Positions 26,160 through 36,214 of a stretch of 64,000 bases of DNA are shown here, one piece after another. A program made the position numbers and the translations under genes. The notes under the pieces are model-generated. The model did no database searches. It saw only the letters and a program-made list of their open reading frames with translations, and was not told where the DNA came from. Origin of the DNA: Blautia hansenii DSM 20583 (GTDB lineage: Bacteria; Bacillota; Clostridia; Lachnospirales; Lachnospiraceae); assembly GCF_002222595.2 (NCBI RefSeq), contig NZ_CP022413.2, positions 2,186,001-2,250,000 of the forward strand. Reading direction: 5' to 3'. The stretch's first letter is position 1; every line of letters begins with the position of its first letter.

Positions 26160-26702
26160 TTATTTCCTGTCAAAAAACAGCAAACTGAAAAATGCCACTT
26201 TGCCGTCACAATAGTAAGGAAATCCACAGTACTCTGCCAGTTTATTTACCTGAATACAAAAAGCAGATAGACAGGAAGCCTTTTTATTCGGGAAGACACA
26301 CTCTTTTCCTTCTCTGATTGCACAGGGTGTACATAACTGACACGGACCTGCCATTGCCGGCAAGTATTCCTGAATTTCTTCCTCTAGTTCTGAAATCAAA
26401 GCTCTTGTAAGCTGGTTATGATGTTTTTTAATTAAGCGAGTCTCACTGTCATCATTGATATCATGAACCATGGTAATAGTCTGAAGTACCAGCGCCTTTT
26501 TAAACTTATCTGCTTTTTCTTTTAATTCCTCAAAAGTTCCGCAGGCAGGAGGACAGGAATAATTTTTTTCATAATTCCCGCAATAATTCATTTCACAAAA
26601 TCCGCGAAAGCTTCCATCGTATTCGATTGCCTGTGTATCAATGATTTTATAATTTGTAAAGCCCAGATTTTCTGCTGCTTCTAAAATTTTTTCTTCCTGC
26701 AT
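26160..26702 (-). CDS. DUF2284 Cys-rich metal-binding protein
   Basis: This 180-residue protein belongs to DUF2284. Cysteines are clustered as in the family: CEMNYCGNYEKNYSCPPACG near residue 40, GPCQLCTPCAIREGKECVFP near residue 120, and SCLSAFCIQVNKLAEYCGFP after that. The spacing suggests an iron-sulfur or other metal site. Its biochemical role is unknown. It has a GGTGG-type ribosome site and lies 18 bases after the anchored protein gene upstream. Confidence 0.87.
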   Translation of the reverse strand: MQEEKILEAAENLGFTNYKIIDTQAIEYDGSFRGFCEMNYCGNYEKNYSCPPACGTFEELKEKADKFKKALVLQTITMVHDINDDSETRLIKKHHNQLTRALISELEEEIQEYLPAMAGPCQLCTPCAIREGKECVFPNKKASCLSAFCIQVNKLAEYCGFPYYCDGKVAFFSLLFFDRK

Positions 26703-26720
26703 ACCTTTACCACCTTTTCT

Positions 26721-27545
26721 CTATTTCGCTGTTTTTACAGGTGTAACGGAAAATCCATATTCCATCTCTTTATCTGCCCAAATTGCCTTAATCTGATAAA
26801 TATATCCCGCCTGCATGGTAATTGTCCAATTTCCATCTTCATTCTTCTCAGCAGATACTACTTCTCCTTTAGGAACAGGTGAAGCGTCAGATGCTTCCAT
26901 TTTTTTCTCTGCTTCCCAGCGTACTACCTCTATGTTTTCAGGCTGTGTACTGACTAAAAGCTCTGCCTGTGTATCACCATCCACAGAAAGCTCCACAAGC
27001 TCCGGAAGCTTTAATGCCGGAACGCCTGCTATTATATCTGCCGCTGCTGTCACCAGCGCTTCCGGCTGTTTATAAGAAACGTCCAGATACGGCGGTTCAT
27101 TCTCATCCGGTACGACAATAAATTCTTCCAAATAATGTCCGTACTTTTCTATATAATCCTTATTTTCTTTTTCTTCTCTCTGTATCTTAGTAATTCCCGG
27201 ATACTGTGCAGGATAGGACTGTGCAATAGCTCCGTTTCCCCAGATTTTCACTACATCTCCGGAATGTAAATCTTCTTCTGTTATTTTCTTCTCATTTTCA
27301 TCGTATAATTCCTGTGGAATTGTACCGAAAAATACCATTTCTGTATCTGTCTGTACAAAAATGCTGTTACCCTGTTCATCTTTTAAATAGACAGCCTTTA
27401 AATACGGTTCTTCTGTTTTCTCCTCTGTTGTTTTCTCCGTTTTCTTTTCCGCTTTCTTAAAGTTATTCTGCCCGAAAACTACTGCCCCGATGATTAAAAT
27501 CACCAAAATAATTCCTACAATCCCTAAGATTTTTTTGTTTTTCAC
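26721..27545 (-). CDS. Membrane-anchored extracytoplasmic protein, unknown function
   Basis: This 274-residue protein has an N-terminal membrane helix (ILGIVGIILVILIIGAVVFG), a Lys/Glu/Thr linker, and an outside domain. The domain begins with YLKAVYLKDEQGNSIFVQ and the segment HSGDVVKIWGNGAIAQSYPA, which resembles small YobA/DUF3221-type beta-barrels. A second part ends in beta-strands (GNWTITMQAGYIYQIKAIW). No firm family assignment. It is read in the same direction as the DUF2284 gene. Confidence 0.75.
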   Translation of the reverse strand: MKNKKILGIVGIILVILIIGAVVFGQNNFKKAEKKTEKTTEEKTEEPYLKAVYLKDEQGNSIFVQTDTEMVFFGTIPQELYDENEKKITEEDLHSGDVVKIWGNGAIAQSYPAQYPGITKIQREEKENKDYIEKYGHYLEEFIVVPDENEPPYLDVSYKQPEALVTAAADIIAGVPALKLPELVELSVDGDTQAELLVSTQPENIEVVRWEAEKKMEASDASPVPKGEVVSAEKNEDGNWTITMQAGYIYQIKAIWADKEMEYGFSVTPVKTAK

Positions 27546-27646
27546 CTTACTTTCTCCTTTTCCACTTTTTTGTTTTCAGAATACCATACTTTGTGTCTGA
27601 AAACAACTAATACAGTAAATAATATGCTTCTGCTGTACAAAACAAA

Positions 27647-27697
27647 AAAAGAAGAGCTATTACATTAAGTATTACTTACTGCAACACCCCTTCTTTC
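27647..27697 (-). terminator. Terminator of the 14-gene hut-cit-glm operon
   Basis: GAAGAGCTATTACATTAAGTA and the complementary stretch up to CCCCTTC pair over about 20 bases, with several G-U pairs that work only on the minus strand. The hairpin is followed there by a run of T (27644-27650). Confidence 0.6.
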
Positions 27698-27704
27698 GCT
27701 TTAC

Positions 27705-28241
27705 CTATTTACAAACCTCATCATAAAGATTTCTTCCTTTTGAGTCAATGACTACAATCACAGGGAAATTCTCTACCTCCAGCTTTCGGATTGCCTCTGT
27801 TCCCAAATCATCATAAGCAATCACTTCTGCTTTCTTAATACATTTTGATAACAATGCGCCCGCTCCGCCTACTGCTGCAAAGAAAACTGCAGCGTTTCTT
27901 ACAATGGCGTCTGTAACCTCCGGTTTTCTTCTTCCTTTTCCAATCATGCCTGTAAGCCCTAAATCTAAAAGTCTAGGCGCATATTTATCCATACGGCTGG
28001 CTGTTGTAGGTCCTGCTGAACCGATTACTCTGCCTTCTCTTGCAGGTGTGGGACCCATGTAGTAAATAATATTATTGTTTAAGTCAATGGGAAGCTCCTC
28101 GCCTCTGTCTAAAGCCTCTGACATTCTGAGATGTGCCGCATCTCTTGCTGTGTAAATTGTACCTGTAATATAAACATAATCCCCTGCCTCTAAAGCTTTT
28201 ACTTCCTCTTTATCAAGGGGCGCCTGCATATATCTGTCCAT
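27705..28241 (-). CDS. Fumarase-type hydratase beta subunit, probable mesaconase (mesaconate to citramalate)
   Basis: This 178-residue protein corresponds to the C-terminal half of class I fumarases (TtdB/FumA-C). Markers are GDYVYITGTIYTARDAAHLR, YYMGPTPA, GSAGPTTASRMD and GMIGKGRRK. With the alpha subunit it forms a [4Fe-4S] hydro-lyase. Placed after methylaspartate ammonia-lyase, the expected substrate is mesaconate, hydrated to citramalate; fumarate is the alternative. I placed the start at the ATG at 28241, six bases after GGGAGGA; the longer ORF begins inside that site. Confidence 0.88.
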   Translation of the reverse strand: MDRYMQAPLDKEEVKALEAGDYVYITGTIYTARDAAHLRMSEALDRGEELPIDLNNNIIYYMGPTPAREGRVIGSAGPTTASRMDKYAPRLLDLGLTGMIGKGRRKPEVTDAIVRNAAVFFAAVGGAGALLSKCIKKAEVIAYDDLGTEAIRKLEVENFPVIVVIDSKGRNLYDEVCK

Positions 28242-28268
28242 CTTCATTCCTCCCAAATTTCTGCTGTA

Positions 28269-29114
28269 TTATATTGTTCTGGCAATATGACGGTTTACAT
28301 GACAGCAAATATTTACTGCCACAGGAAGTCCTGCGATATGTGTTGCATAAGTGTTGATATTCACTGCCAGCGCAGTAGTATCTCCGCCAAGCCCCGCAGG
28401 TCCTAAACCAATCTGATTGATTTTTTCCAGTAATTCTTCTTCCAGCTCTTTAATATGGGCAAGCTCTGAATGTGTACCGATTTCTCTTGTCAGGGCTTTT
28501 TTTGCCAAAATAGCAGCCTTTTCAAAAGTTCCGCCAATTCCCACGCCAACAACAACCGGTGGGCAGGCATTTGGTCCTGCTTCTTTTACGGTGTTGATGA
28601 TTGCTTCTTTTACGCCTTCAATGCCGTCTGCCGGCTTCAGCATATAAATTTTACTCATGTTCTCGCTTCCGAAGCCTTTGGGTGCTACCATAATTTCCAC
28701 CTTGTCACCCGGTACAATTTCGTAATGGATAATGGCAGGTGTATTGTCCTTTGTATTTACACGAAGCAAAGGGTCTCCAACCACGGATTTCCTCAGATAA
28801 CCTTCTGCATATCCCTGTCTTACCCCTTCGTTTACGGCAGCTTCTACGCTTCCGCCTTCAAAGTGTACATCCTGTCCTACCTTTAAAAACACCACTGCCA
28901 TACCCGTATCCTGACAAATTGGTATCATATCTTCTCCGGCAATATTCAGATTTTCCAAAAGCTGCCCCAAAATCTGCTTTGCCAAAGGCTTTGTCTCTTT
29001 TTCATAGGCATTTTTCATTGCCTTGTCCATATCCGGCGCCAGATAGTGATTTGCCTGAATACACATTTCTTTAATATTCTCTGTTAAAAGTTTTACGTCT
29101 ATACTGCGAACCAT
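28269..29114 (-). CDS. Fumarase-type hydratase alpha subunit, probable mesaconase
   Basis: This 281-residue subunit carries the [4Fe-4S] cluster of a class I fumarase/tartrate dehydratase. Likely cluster cysteines are in PICQDTGMAVVF, GPNACPPVVVGVGIGGT and VNICCHVNRH. The start at 29114 (MVRSIDVKLL) has GGAGG eight bases upstream. The beta gene follows after 27 bases. In this operon it should convert mesaconate to citramalate, but the family cannot separate that from fumarate hydration by sequence. Confidence 0.88.
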   Translation of the reverse strand: MVRSIDVKLLTENIKEMCIQANHYLAPDMDKAMKNAYEKETKPLAKQILGQLLENLNIAGEDMIPICQDTGMAVVFLKVGQDVHFEGGSVEAAVNEGVRQGYAEGYLRKSVVGDPLLRVNTKDNTPAIIHYEIVPGDKVEIMVAPKGFGSENMSKIYMLKPADGIEGVKEAIINTVKEAGPNACPPVVVGVGIGGTFEKAAILAKKALTREIGTHSELAHIKELEEELLEKINQIGLGPAGLGGDTTALAVNINTYATHIAGLPVAVNICCHVNRHIARTI

Positions 29115-29137
29115 GCCAGCTTCCTCCAATTTCTGCT

Positions 29138-30088
29138 TTACTTCAAATGGTTAGTTAAATGCTTGCTGATATCAATGCGATTAAAATCCTTAATATCATC
29201 TGACTGATGTTTTCCCAATAATCCGATTAACATATAGTAGCCGTTTCTTGGGTCTTGCGGATAATCCTTTACTAAAGTAAAATCCTTAATCTTACCTGTA
29301 CTGGAAATGTGCATTCTCGGACCTAAACACTCTAAAATATAGTCTCCAATCTGCACATGATTTTCATCATAGTAAGATACCGGTAAGTCCCGTTCTACCG
29401 CTTCTTTTACTTTTCTTTCCAGCTCATAAATATCTACCTGTGGTTTTTCTTCAAACTCCAATACAAAGCCATGGCGAACATCGGAACGAGGTCCGTCCTG
29501 CGCATAGCCCTCTCCCATAAAATGCACACATAAATCTTCCAGCGTATGAGCTGCTTTTCGGTAAGTTACAGACTTATGTACAATTTTGGCAATGTTTTCC
29601 GGAAGCGGTCCAAACATATTGGGTCTAGTAATAATAATTTCTTCCCCAATTCCCACCAGTAAATCGGCATTACGTTTCAAAAACGGGAAAATCAGTTCAA
29701 AATGTTCTACAATCACCATTTTCCCATTCTTTGCAGCCTCTAAAATCGCTTCCGCAAGCACGTGCATCTGTGTAAATGCAGACTCAAAGCGAATATCCAG
29801 ATGATACGTATGCGGAGAAAAGGGGTCTTCCAAATTTTCGTGCAATAAAGGCAATGGACGAATATTCACTCCTTCATCATCATTGGTAAGATCCACCCCT
29901 GGAAACATACCCTTAATCAAAAGACTTTTTCCTGCGCCTGCATCTCCGATAATCCCAATAATGTGGTCAAAAGGACTTAAATACATCTGACTTAACTGCA
30001 TCCCCAAATCTGCCATACGGCGGTTTCCTCTGGGAGCAAAATAATAACTGTACAGGTTTCCATCCTGCATTTGTTTTGAATATGCCAT
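29138..30088 (-). CDS. P-loop NTPase joined to a degenerate AlaRS second-additional-domain-like module
   Basis: This 316-residue protein sits between methylaspartate ammonia-lyase and mesaconase. Its N-terminal half is a P-loop domain: Walker A GDAGAGKS at 48-55 and a Walker B-like MVIVEHFE at 124-131. Residues about 165-290 resemble the zinc-binding editing domain of AlaRS and AlaX. ECLGPRMHISSTGKIKDF (from about 253) lines up with the usual CGGTHV-T-IG-F pattern, keeping Cys254 and His260, and HTLED at 181 stands where HxxxH is expected but lacks the second His. There is no signal peptide or membrane segment. The function is not known to me; possible roles are a nucleoside or cofactor kinase, an enzyme-reactivating ATPase or a tRNA quality-control factor. 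Confidence 0.7.
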   Translation of the reverse strand: MAYSKQMQDGNLYSYYFAPRGNRRMADLGMQLSQMYLSPFDHIIGIIGDAGAGKSLLIKGMFPGVDLTNDDEGVNIRPLPLLHENLEDPFSPHTYHLDIRFESAFTQMHVLAEAILEAAKNGKMVIVEHFELIFPFLKRNADLLVGIGEEIIITRPNMFGPLPENIAKIVHKSVTYRKAAHTLEDLCVHFMGEGYAQDGPRSDVRHGFVLEFEEKPQVDIYELERKVKEAVERDLPVSYYDENHVQIGDYILECLGPRMHISSTGKIKDFTLVKDYPQDPRNGYYMLIGLLGKHQSDDIKDFNRIDISKHLTNHLK

Positions 30089-30117
30089 ATTTTTATTCCT
30101 TTTTATTTGCCAGAATA

Positions 30118-30152
30118 GCCAGTCACATTTTAGTCACCCAAAATGTGCTGGC
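30118..30152 (-). other. Stem-loop between methylaspartate ammonia-lyase and P-loop genes
   Basis: GCCAG-ACATTTT arms pair with AAAATGT-CTGGC across an eight-base loop, with one internal mismatch. No T run follows on the minus strand, so it is not an obvious terminator. It may protect or cleave the operon mRNA. Confidence 0.5.
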
Positions 30153-30186
30153 ATATTCCTTCATCCTTATTTCTCAGTATCCTGTC

Positions 30187-31431
30187 TTATTTTCTTGCTT
30201 TACGAAGGGCAAGAATTCTTTCCATTTCGTTGTAAACAATCATGTAGCCTTCGTCAACACCCATACCTGGTTTTGCTAAAATCTGATCTGGTTTTGTAGC
30301 CATAGCACAGTTTACACATACCTGAGCGGAACGGTCTGTTTCATTACATGTACCACCCTGATAAGCACCAAAACCTTTTTCCTTACAGTATAATACTGCT
30401 TCCACAATATTATTAATTCCACCAAGGTCAGGTGTTTTAATCTGTGCCATGTGACCTGCTTTATTATCTGCAAAATATTTTACATCTTCTAAAGTATTGC
30501 ACCATTCGTCAGCAACCAGCTCTACGTTGATACCACGTCTGTCCACTTCCTCACGAAGTCCTTTTAAGCAAAGCATCTGTTTTTCTCTTTCCTCTGCATC
30601 CATAGGTCCTTCAATTCTCAAATGGAATGGTTTTGCTGCTTCTTCCAGCTCTGCCAGATAATCTGCCATTGCAGGATAATTATCCACACCGAAAATTGCT
30701 CCAATTGTTCCATATACGTCAATATGGAATACAGGCATATAATTTTCATCATTGCGAAGTTTCTGTACACGCTGGCTTAACCACTGTACATATTCTTTCA
30801 GCAATTCTCCTTTTTCACCCAGTTTCAATTTTACATTGTTAATTAATGCATGAGGCATAACTGCAGCCCCTTTTAAGATCATCTTATCTGCATTGTCATA
30901 ACGATTGTCACCGGACTGTGTGAAAACAGGAATTGGTTCTTCAGAAACAGTTGTACCATATTCATCTGCTACAACTTCACACATCAGTCTCTTGCTGGAT
31001 TTTGCAACTGCATCCAAAATTGCCTGGCTGACACCATAGCGAATTGCTGTATGCAGTCTCTTTCCGTCTACCTGAATGTTTTCCAACATTTCACATAAGC
31101 CTTTAAAGCTGTCTGCTTCTTTTCCTACTAATTCCGGTTTAATATATTTTTCAATAATCGGAATAAAGTCTTCTGCTAAGAACAATGGGTCTCTTCCGCC
31201 TGCTCCGGAATACTGAACGGCAGCACAATCACCCCACGCAATCTGTCCGTCCTCTAAAATCAACATAACGGAAATTGCTTCGCCTGCCTGTCTTACAGAC
31301 TTAAATCCCGGTGTAACAGTTTCTCCAAAGTAAGCTGCTCCGTCAGCTACTGCTCCTTTTTTAATTGCTCTTTGGTCATCAAAGAAAAATCCGGTTCTTG
31401 CTTTCGAACAAACAACATCTACTATTTTCAT
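30187..31431 (-). CDS. Methylaspartate ammonia-lyase
   Basis: This 414-residue enolase-superfamily enzyme removes ammonia from (2S,3S)-3-methylaspartate to give mesaconate. It is similar along its length to the Clostridium tetanomorphum enzyme (DDQRAIKKGA, GDCAAVQYSGAGGRDPL, FHIDVYGTIGA). The proposed base lysine is in QIKTPDLGG and the opposing histidine in MPHALINN; the metal ligands lie around HIDVYG, RIEGPMD and VADEWCN. It is the third step of the glutamate branch, right after glmE. A strong AAGGAG precedes the ATG. Confidence 0.96.
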   Translation of the reverse strand: MKIVDVVCSKARTGFFFDDQRAIKKGAVADGAAYFGETVTPGFKSVRQAGEAISVMLILEDGQIAWGDCAAVQYSGAGGRDPLFLAEDFIPIIEKYIKPELVGKEADSFKGLCEMLENIQVDGKRLHTAIRYGVSQAILDAVAKSSKRLMCEVVADEYGTTVSEEPIPVFTQSGDNRYDNADKMILKGAAVMPHALINNVKLKLGEKGELLKEYVQWLSQRVQKLRNDENYMPVFHIDVYGTIGAIFGVDNYPAMADYLAELEEAAKPFHLRIEGPMDAEEREKQMLCLKGLREEVDRRGINVELVADEWCNTLEDVKYFADNKAGHMAQIKTPDLGGINNIVEAVLYCKEKGFGAYQGGTCNETDRSAQVCVNCAMATKPDQILAKPGMGVDEGYMIVYNEMERILALRKARK

Positions 31432-31487
31432 GATACACTTCTCCTTAAACGTTTGTAATAATTCCTTGTATGCTGCTGTCTTTCTCT

Positions 31488-32936
31488 TTATTTAGGCTTT
31501 CCGACAAGTCTTCCTTTACTGATAGCGTATACATCATCGATTACCATCTGGAAGGAAGCTTTTCTCTTCTCCAGTTTTGCACGATGTTCAATCTTTCCTC
31601 TGTTAAAATCAACCAGCTCCTGTGGTAATGGTACGTTTGCTACATTTAAGTAACGAACAGCGCCTTCATTGTCACGTGCCGGAAGCATCTTACCAAAGTT
31701 GTAACGGCTTGGTGCAAATGGAATATCAATGACACCGGCTTTTACTGCACGAATAACACCCAGCGCTAAATCTCCCATACCAAGCTCAAAGCATTTATCT
31801 ACGATGGCACAGGTTTCACCTTTAATAATTGCTTTTTCAAGCTCAAGAGCAGAGCTCTTTAATTCCTGATCTGCCAGCAGAGAAATTGCCTGTTTTGTAC
31901 AGCGAAGTCCCTGTGCATTTGCTTCCATTGTAGGAACACCCATTGCTTCGTGAGGAGTTTTAACAATAACCTTTGTAGCCTTTGCAAGAGCTGCAACAGA
32001 ACTTCCCCATGAAATAACGGCGAAGGCTTTTGCCTCATCCTGTGGAAATCCTCCCATCCACTGATGAAGAACAGATGTAACTGTTACATCTTCGTATCCG
32101 TATTTGTCCAGATATTCTTCTGTCAATTCTTCCAGAACACGTAAAGCAGCAACGTCCTGCACTAAGTTACCACACTGTCCATAACCAACAGTTACATTTT
32201 TTACTCCCTGTTCTGCTGCCAAAAGTGCTTCAATAATTGCAACTGCATTTGACATAGAAGGTGGTACTAAAGTACCTGTAAGTGGTCCGTAAGGTTCACG
32301 GTTAATAGAAACTCCCGCTTCTTCATAAATCCCTGTCAAACGGTCTACATACTGCCAGTCATAAATGGTTCTTTCAAGAGGAACATCCTTCGCATAAGGG
32401 ATATTGTAGGAAATACCACCACCTTCGTAACTGGTAAATCCACCTGCATAACAGATTTCTGTCAGCAATCTGGCATCCGGAGTACCGTGACGTACCTGTA
32501 CAGGAGTATCCAGATTTTCAATAATCTGACGGCATCCGTATACACCGTGGTTTACAGCCGGAAAACCATTTAACATGGATTTCTGTGTATGAATAGACTC
32601 TTTAATACCTACTTCTGCTTCCTCATAACGGTTCTGACGTGTATAGGAGTCAATGGTTGTAGGAAGTAAATCTGCTTCACCTTTATCCTGTAAATACTGT
32701 AAAAGCTTAATATGCTCATCAATTAACGCTACACCAGCTCTTGGCTGAATTAAAGTTTTTCTTTCTTTTTTTGCCTGTGACAGCTTTCTGGAAAAGCTTT
32801 TTGTTTCAGGCATATTTTTGTGGTATTCTACTGCTTCGTCAAAATCAACGTCTTTTCCTGTTGACCACTGTCCTAAAATCTCTTTTCGAATACCATAGAA
32901 CTCATCATCAGATAACTTTTTATTTCTTATGTCCAT
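31488..32936 (-). CDS. glmE: Glutamate (methylaspartate) mutase subunit E
   Basis: This 482-residue catalytic TIM-barrel subunit uses adenosylcobalamin held by GlmS to rearrange L-glutamate to 3-methylaspartate. It is diagnosed by [48 protein letters not shown] and [17 protein letters not shown], and is of normal length. The ATG at 32936 is nine bases from AAGGAGA; the upstream TTG is too close to that site. It overlaps the glmL end by 17 bases. Confidence 0.96.
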   Translation of the reverse strand: MDIRNKKLSDDEFYGIRKEILGQWSTGKDVDFDEAVEYHKNMPETKSFSRKLSQAKKERKTLIQPRAGVALIDEHIKLLQYLQDKGEADLLPTTIDSYTRQNRYEEAEVGIKESIHTQKSMLNGFPAVNHGVYGCRQIIENLDTPVQVRHGTPDARLLTEICYAGGFTSYEGGGISYNIPYAKDVPLERTIYDWQYVDRLTGIYEEAGVSINREPYGPLTGTLVPPSMSNAVAIIEALLAAEQGVKNVTVGYGQCGNLVQDVAALRVLEELTEEYLDKYGYEDVTVTSVLHQWMGGFPQDEAKAFAVISWGSSVAALAKATKVIVKTPHEAMGVPTMEANAQGLRCTKQAISLLADQELKSSALELEKAIIKGETCAIVDKCFELGMGDLALGVIRAVKAGVIDIPFAPSRYNFGKMLPARDNEGAVRYLNVANVPLPQELVDFNRGKIEHRAKLEKRKASFQMVIDDVYAISKGRLVGKPK

Positions 32937-34308
32937 AATAAGCAATCTCCTTCTTCATAATTTCCAGAGCAGCTGCCGGGTAATGCTGTGAAAGCAGTCC
33001 CATTGCTGCCAGGATATATTTTCGATCCACCAGGATTTCCGCATTCTCCGGGCGCAAAGAGCCAGAAGTGCTCTCATCATACAGTGCAAACTTTGCAATT
33101 TCTTCTGTATGCTTTGCATGTATTAAAGCTCCGCCGGTAACAACTACGTATTTTACTCTGCGCAAATCCTTGCCGCTTTGTAAATACGTTAAACCACATG
33201 GTGTATAAACCTGTTCCAGAGAACCTGCATGACGGGATACAGCCGTTTCCACTGCTGCACATGCCAATGCATAATCCATCTTCTCCATTTCCTCATTGTC
33301 AGGAATATAATCTGTATGATTACTCAGATAATCTACCAATTCATTCACTTTCTGGCGGTTAATACCGGCTATTTTAGAAAGTCGTCTGTCACCTACTGCT
33401 TCCAGAATGCCGTGAACGCTATAACGCATACCGATATCGCCCTCTACGCTTCTTTTTGCATAAGGCTCCTTAATACCTTTCATAACCGTTCCCATATTAG
33501 CCGGACTTCCTTCTGCTATGGAATAGATGTCGGTAGTCGCTCCTCCTAAATCTACACCTACCAATTCTCCAATTCCCGGAAGTTCCTCCCATCCATCTGA
33601 TAAAAGCTCCATTGCTGTAAGCATGGCAGACGGTGTAGGCATAATAATTCCGGATACTAAATCTGATGCCTCTGAAAGCCCTTTTCCCTGTACAATTCTC
33701 TTTAAAAAGATTTCACGGATTTGTTTCTGCGTTGGCTCTATATTCAGCTCACCAAGCTTTGGCATTACATTTTCACAAAGAAATGTAGTTCTCTCTCCCA
33801 AAATTTCCTGACATTCTTCTGCTGCACAGCGATTTCCTGCAATAACAATCGGACAGTCGTAACTCAGAGAAGATAACATTTGCGCATTGTACAAAATACA
33901 CTCTGAATTTCCTCCGTCTGTTCCCCCTGTGAGCAAAATAATATCTGGATGATATTCTTCGATTTCCCGCATATCCCCTTTTGTCAGATTAAAAGAATAT
34001 GTTTTCCATACCTTTGCACCTGCACCAAGAGAAGCTTCTCTGGATGCCTGAGCTGTAAGCTCCGGTACCAGACCAATGGAAATCATCTTCAGTCCTCCGG
34101 CTGCACTGGAACAGGCATATCTTTCTTCATATTCAATATGACCTGTTATCTTTTCCAAATTAGAAACTGCTTCCCGAAGACCGTTGTTAATATCTGTTTC
34201 CACGGTTGTATATGCTGCTGCTGTTCCAAGAACCTCATAGTTTTCTACATCAACTGCTGTCACCTTTGTGTTGGTGCTTCCGAAGTCCACCAATAAAATT
34301 GGTTTCAT
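32920..34308 (-). CDS. glmL: Glutamate mutase accessory ATPase GlmL (MutL)
   Basis: This 462-residue ASKHA-fold ATPase is always found between the mutase subunits. The phosphate loop is [30 protein letters not shown] is the second phosphate motif, and [10 protein letters not shown] the adenosine part. It is thought to reactivate the mutase or to help load cobalamin. The start at 34308 follows a GGTGATT site; the longer ORF starts at a GTG nine bases earlier. Confidence 0.93.
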   Translation of the reverse strand: MKPILLVDFGSTNTKVTAVDVENYEVLGTAAAYTTVETDINNGLREAVSNLEKITGHIEYEERYACSSAAGGLKMISIGLVPELTAQASREASLGAGAKVWKTYSFNLTKGDMREIEEYHPDIILLTGGTDGGNSECILYNAQMLSSLSYDCPIVIAGNRCAAEECQEILGERTTFLCENVMPKLGELNIEPTQKQIREIFLKRIVQGKGLSEASDLVSGIIMPTPSAMLTAMELLSDGWEELPGIGELVGVDLGGATTDIYSIAEGSPANMGTVMKGIKEPYAKRSVEGDIGMRYSVHGILEAVGDRRLSKIAGINRQKVNELVDYLSNHTDYIPDNEEMEKMDYALACAAVETAVSRHAGSLEQVYTPCGLTYLQSGKDLRRVKYVVVTGGALIHAKHTEEIAKFALYDESTSGSLRPENAEILVDRKYILAAMGLLSQHYPAAALEIMKKEIAYYGHKK

Positions 34309-34328
34309 TTCAATCACCGCCTCGTCTC

Positions 34329-34760
34329 TTATTCTGCTGTTTTTGGAGCTTCGATGCCAAAATCTTCATATAAAGCTGCAATGGTTGTTTCCGGTGCTGT
34401 ACCAGGACCAAATACTCTGTCAAATCCCATAGCTTTAAAACGTTTTTCTACTTCATCAAAAGGCTGCTTACCAACTACAATATTTCCGCCTACATAGAGT
34501 AAAATCCCCTTTAAGCCAGCCTCATCACATTTTTCTCTTAAACCTCGACAATCCAGCTCACCATGTCCATACAGTGAAGATACCATAATTCCGTCAGCTC
34601 CTGTTTCAATCGCTGCTGAAATATATTCTTCCTGTGAAACCATAACTCCCAGATTTGTCACCTCAAATCCGGCATCTTCAAATGCATGCTGAAGAATACT
34701 AATTCCAACTGCATGTACATCTGCGCCGATTACACCAATGACCAATTTCTTTTTGTCCAT
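34329..34760 (-). CDS. glmS: Glutamate (methylaspartate) mutase subunit S, cobalamin-binding
   Basis: This 143-residue Rossmann-like subunit binds cobalamin base-off. The signature DVHAVG (Asp-x-His-x-x-Gly) supplies the histidine that ligates cobalt; [11 protein letters not shown] and GGNIVVG complete the motif set. It pairs with GlmE as the mutase. It is encoded directly downstream of the lyase alpha subunit and 20 bases before glmL. Note that the symbol is shared with the unrelated glucosamine synthase. Confidence 0.95.
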   Translation of the reverse strand: MDKKKLVIGVIGADVHAVGISILQHAFEDAGFEVTNLGVMVSQEEYISAAIETGADGIMVSSLYGHGELDCRGLREKCDEAGLKGILLYVGGNIVVGKQPFDEVEKRFKAMGFDRVFGPGTAPETTIAALYEDFGIEAPKTAE

Positions 34761-34810
34761 TGTAAAACCGCTCCCTTCCGATTTCTTGATTAAATGGCTT
34801 TTTATAACTT

Positions 34811-36214
34811 TTACAGTACATTTTTAATTGTATCAAGCAAAGTTCCATCACGATAAAGCACTTGTGCTACCACTTTGTCCCCTGTTTGAATTTTATTTGG
34901 AACACCTGCAATGTCCTCTGCTATTTGTTTTAACTCTTCAATGTCCTTTACCGGAAGTCCGGCTTTTAACAACTTCTCTTTCAATTCCTTCTGCTTTGGA
35001 TTTACTGCAATTCCTCTTTGTGTCACAACCACATCTACCGTTTCCCCCGGTGTGGATTTACAAAGCACTTCGTCTACGATAAGAGGAAGTCTTGCACGAA
35101 TTAAAGGCGCTACAATAATTGCCAGTTTAGAACCTGCAGCTGTATCACAATGACCGCCGGAACCTCCCATAATAAATCCGTTTGAATCTGTATGTACATT
35201 GACATTAAAGTTTACATCTACCTGTGTTGCACCCAAAATAACCACATCAAGACTGTCTACTGCAGCGCTCTTTGCTGCCGGTGATGCATAACGCATAGCA
35301 GAAATTTCCTGATGTTTTGGATTTTCCCGAATAGATTCAATGGCTTTCAGGTCAAAACACTGTACATCTAAAATAGTGTCAAAATATCCTTTGTTTGCCA
35401 TATCTACCATATATCCGGTAATGCCGCCCATACAAAAGCTGCCTTTTATATTTTCTTTTTCCATCATTTCTTCCACATATTTAGCTACTGCTAAAGATGC
35501 ACCGCCTGCACCTGTTTGGAAAGAAAATCCATCCTTTAAATATCCTGAATGTTTTACCACCTGTGCTGCCAATCCTGCAATTCGAAGTCCAACAGGATCA
35601 CGAGTGATTTTTGTTGTTCCTGACACAATACGTGCAGGATCACCAATCTGAGGAACTTCTACCACATAATCTACATAACCTTCGTTAATAGAAGTATCCT
35701 TTAATGGGTAAGGAACTAAATTATCTGTCAGCACAACCACTTTATCTGCATGCATCGCATCAGAAAAAGCATAACCTAAGGAACCACATGCAGATGGACC
35801 GTATTTTCCACTGCAATTTCCCATATTATCTGCACAAGGTGCTGCCAGAAAGGCAATATCAATTTTTGAAGAACCATTTTCCATATCCCCGGCTCTGCCA
35901 CCGTGGCTTCGGAAAATCACAGGTTTTTCTAATATTCCCTGAGAAATAGCCTTTCCAACTTTTCCCCCCATATAATTACATTCAAGACCGGTTACTACAC
36001 CATTTTTAATATGTTCGATAATAGGTTCATGAATATCAAAAATAGAGCTGGCATTTACTGTTAAATCCTTAATGCCCATTTCTGCTGCCTGTTCCAGAAC
36101 CATATTCAGAACAAAATCTCCATTTCTCATGTGATGATGAAAGGAAATTGTCATGCCATCTCTTAATCCTGTTTTTTCAATGGCTTCCCTTACGGAAGAA
36201 ATCAATTTACTCAT
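34811..36214 (-). CDS. citF: Citrate/citramalate lyase alpha subunit
   Basis: This 467-residue CitF-type acyl-ACP transferase subunit moves the acetyl group from the carrier protein onto the substrate. Family marks are [29 protein letters not shown] and [16 protein letters not shown]. It lies in a glutamate-fermentation operon with mesaconase and no citrate transporter, so citramalate (to acetate and pyruvate) is the expected substrate. ATG at 36214 has GGGGGTG seven bases upstream and overlaps the citE stop (ATGA). Confidence 0.92.
   Translation of the reverse strand: MSKLISSVREAIEKTGLRDGMTISFHHHMRNGDFVLNMVLEQAAEMGIKDLTVNASSIFDIHEPIIEHIKNGVVTGLECNYMGGKVGKAISQGILEKPVIFRSHGGRAGDMENGSSKIDIAFLAAPCADNMGNCSGKYGPSACGSLGYAFSDAMHADKVVVLTDNLVPYPLKDTSINEGYVDYVVEVPQIGDPARIVSGTTKITRDPVGLRIAGLAAQVVKHSGYLKDGFSFQTGAGGASLAVAKYVEEMMEKENIKGSFCMGGITGYMVDMANKGYFDTILDVQCFDLKAIESIRENPKHQEISAMRYASPAAKSAAVDSLDVVILGATQVDVNFNVNVHTDSNGFIMGGSGGHCDTAAGSKLAIIVAPLIRARLPLIVDEVLCKSTPGETVDVVVTQRGIAVNPKQKELKEKLLKAGLPVKDIEELKQIAEDIAGVPNKIQTGDKVVAQVLYRDGTLLDTIKNVL

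Noticed and set aside
34761..34810. Cobalamin riboswitch before glmS
   Set aside because: The gap to citF is 50 bases, far too short for that riboswitch, and no B12-box pattern is seen.
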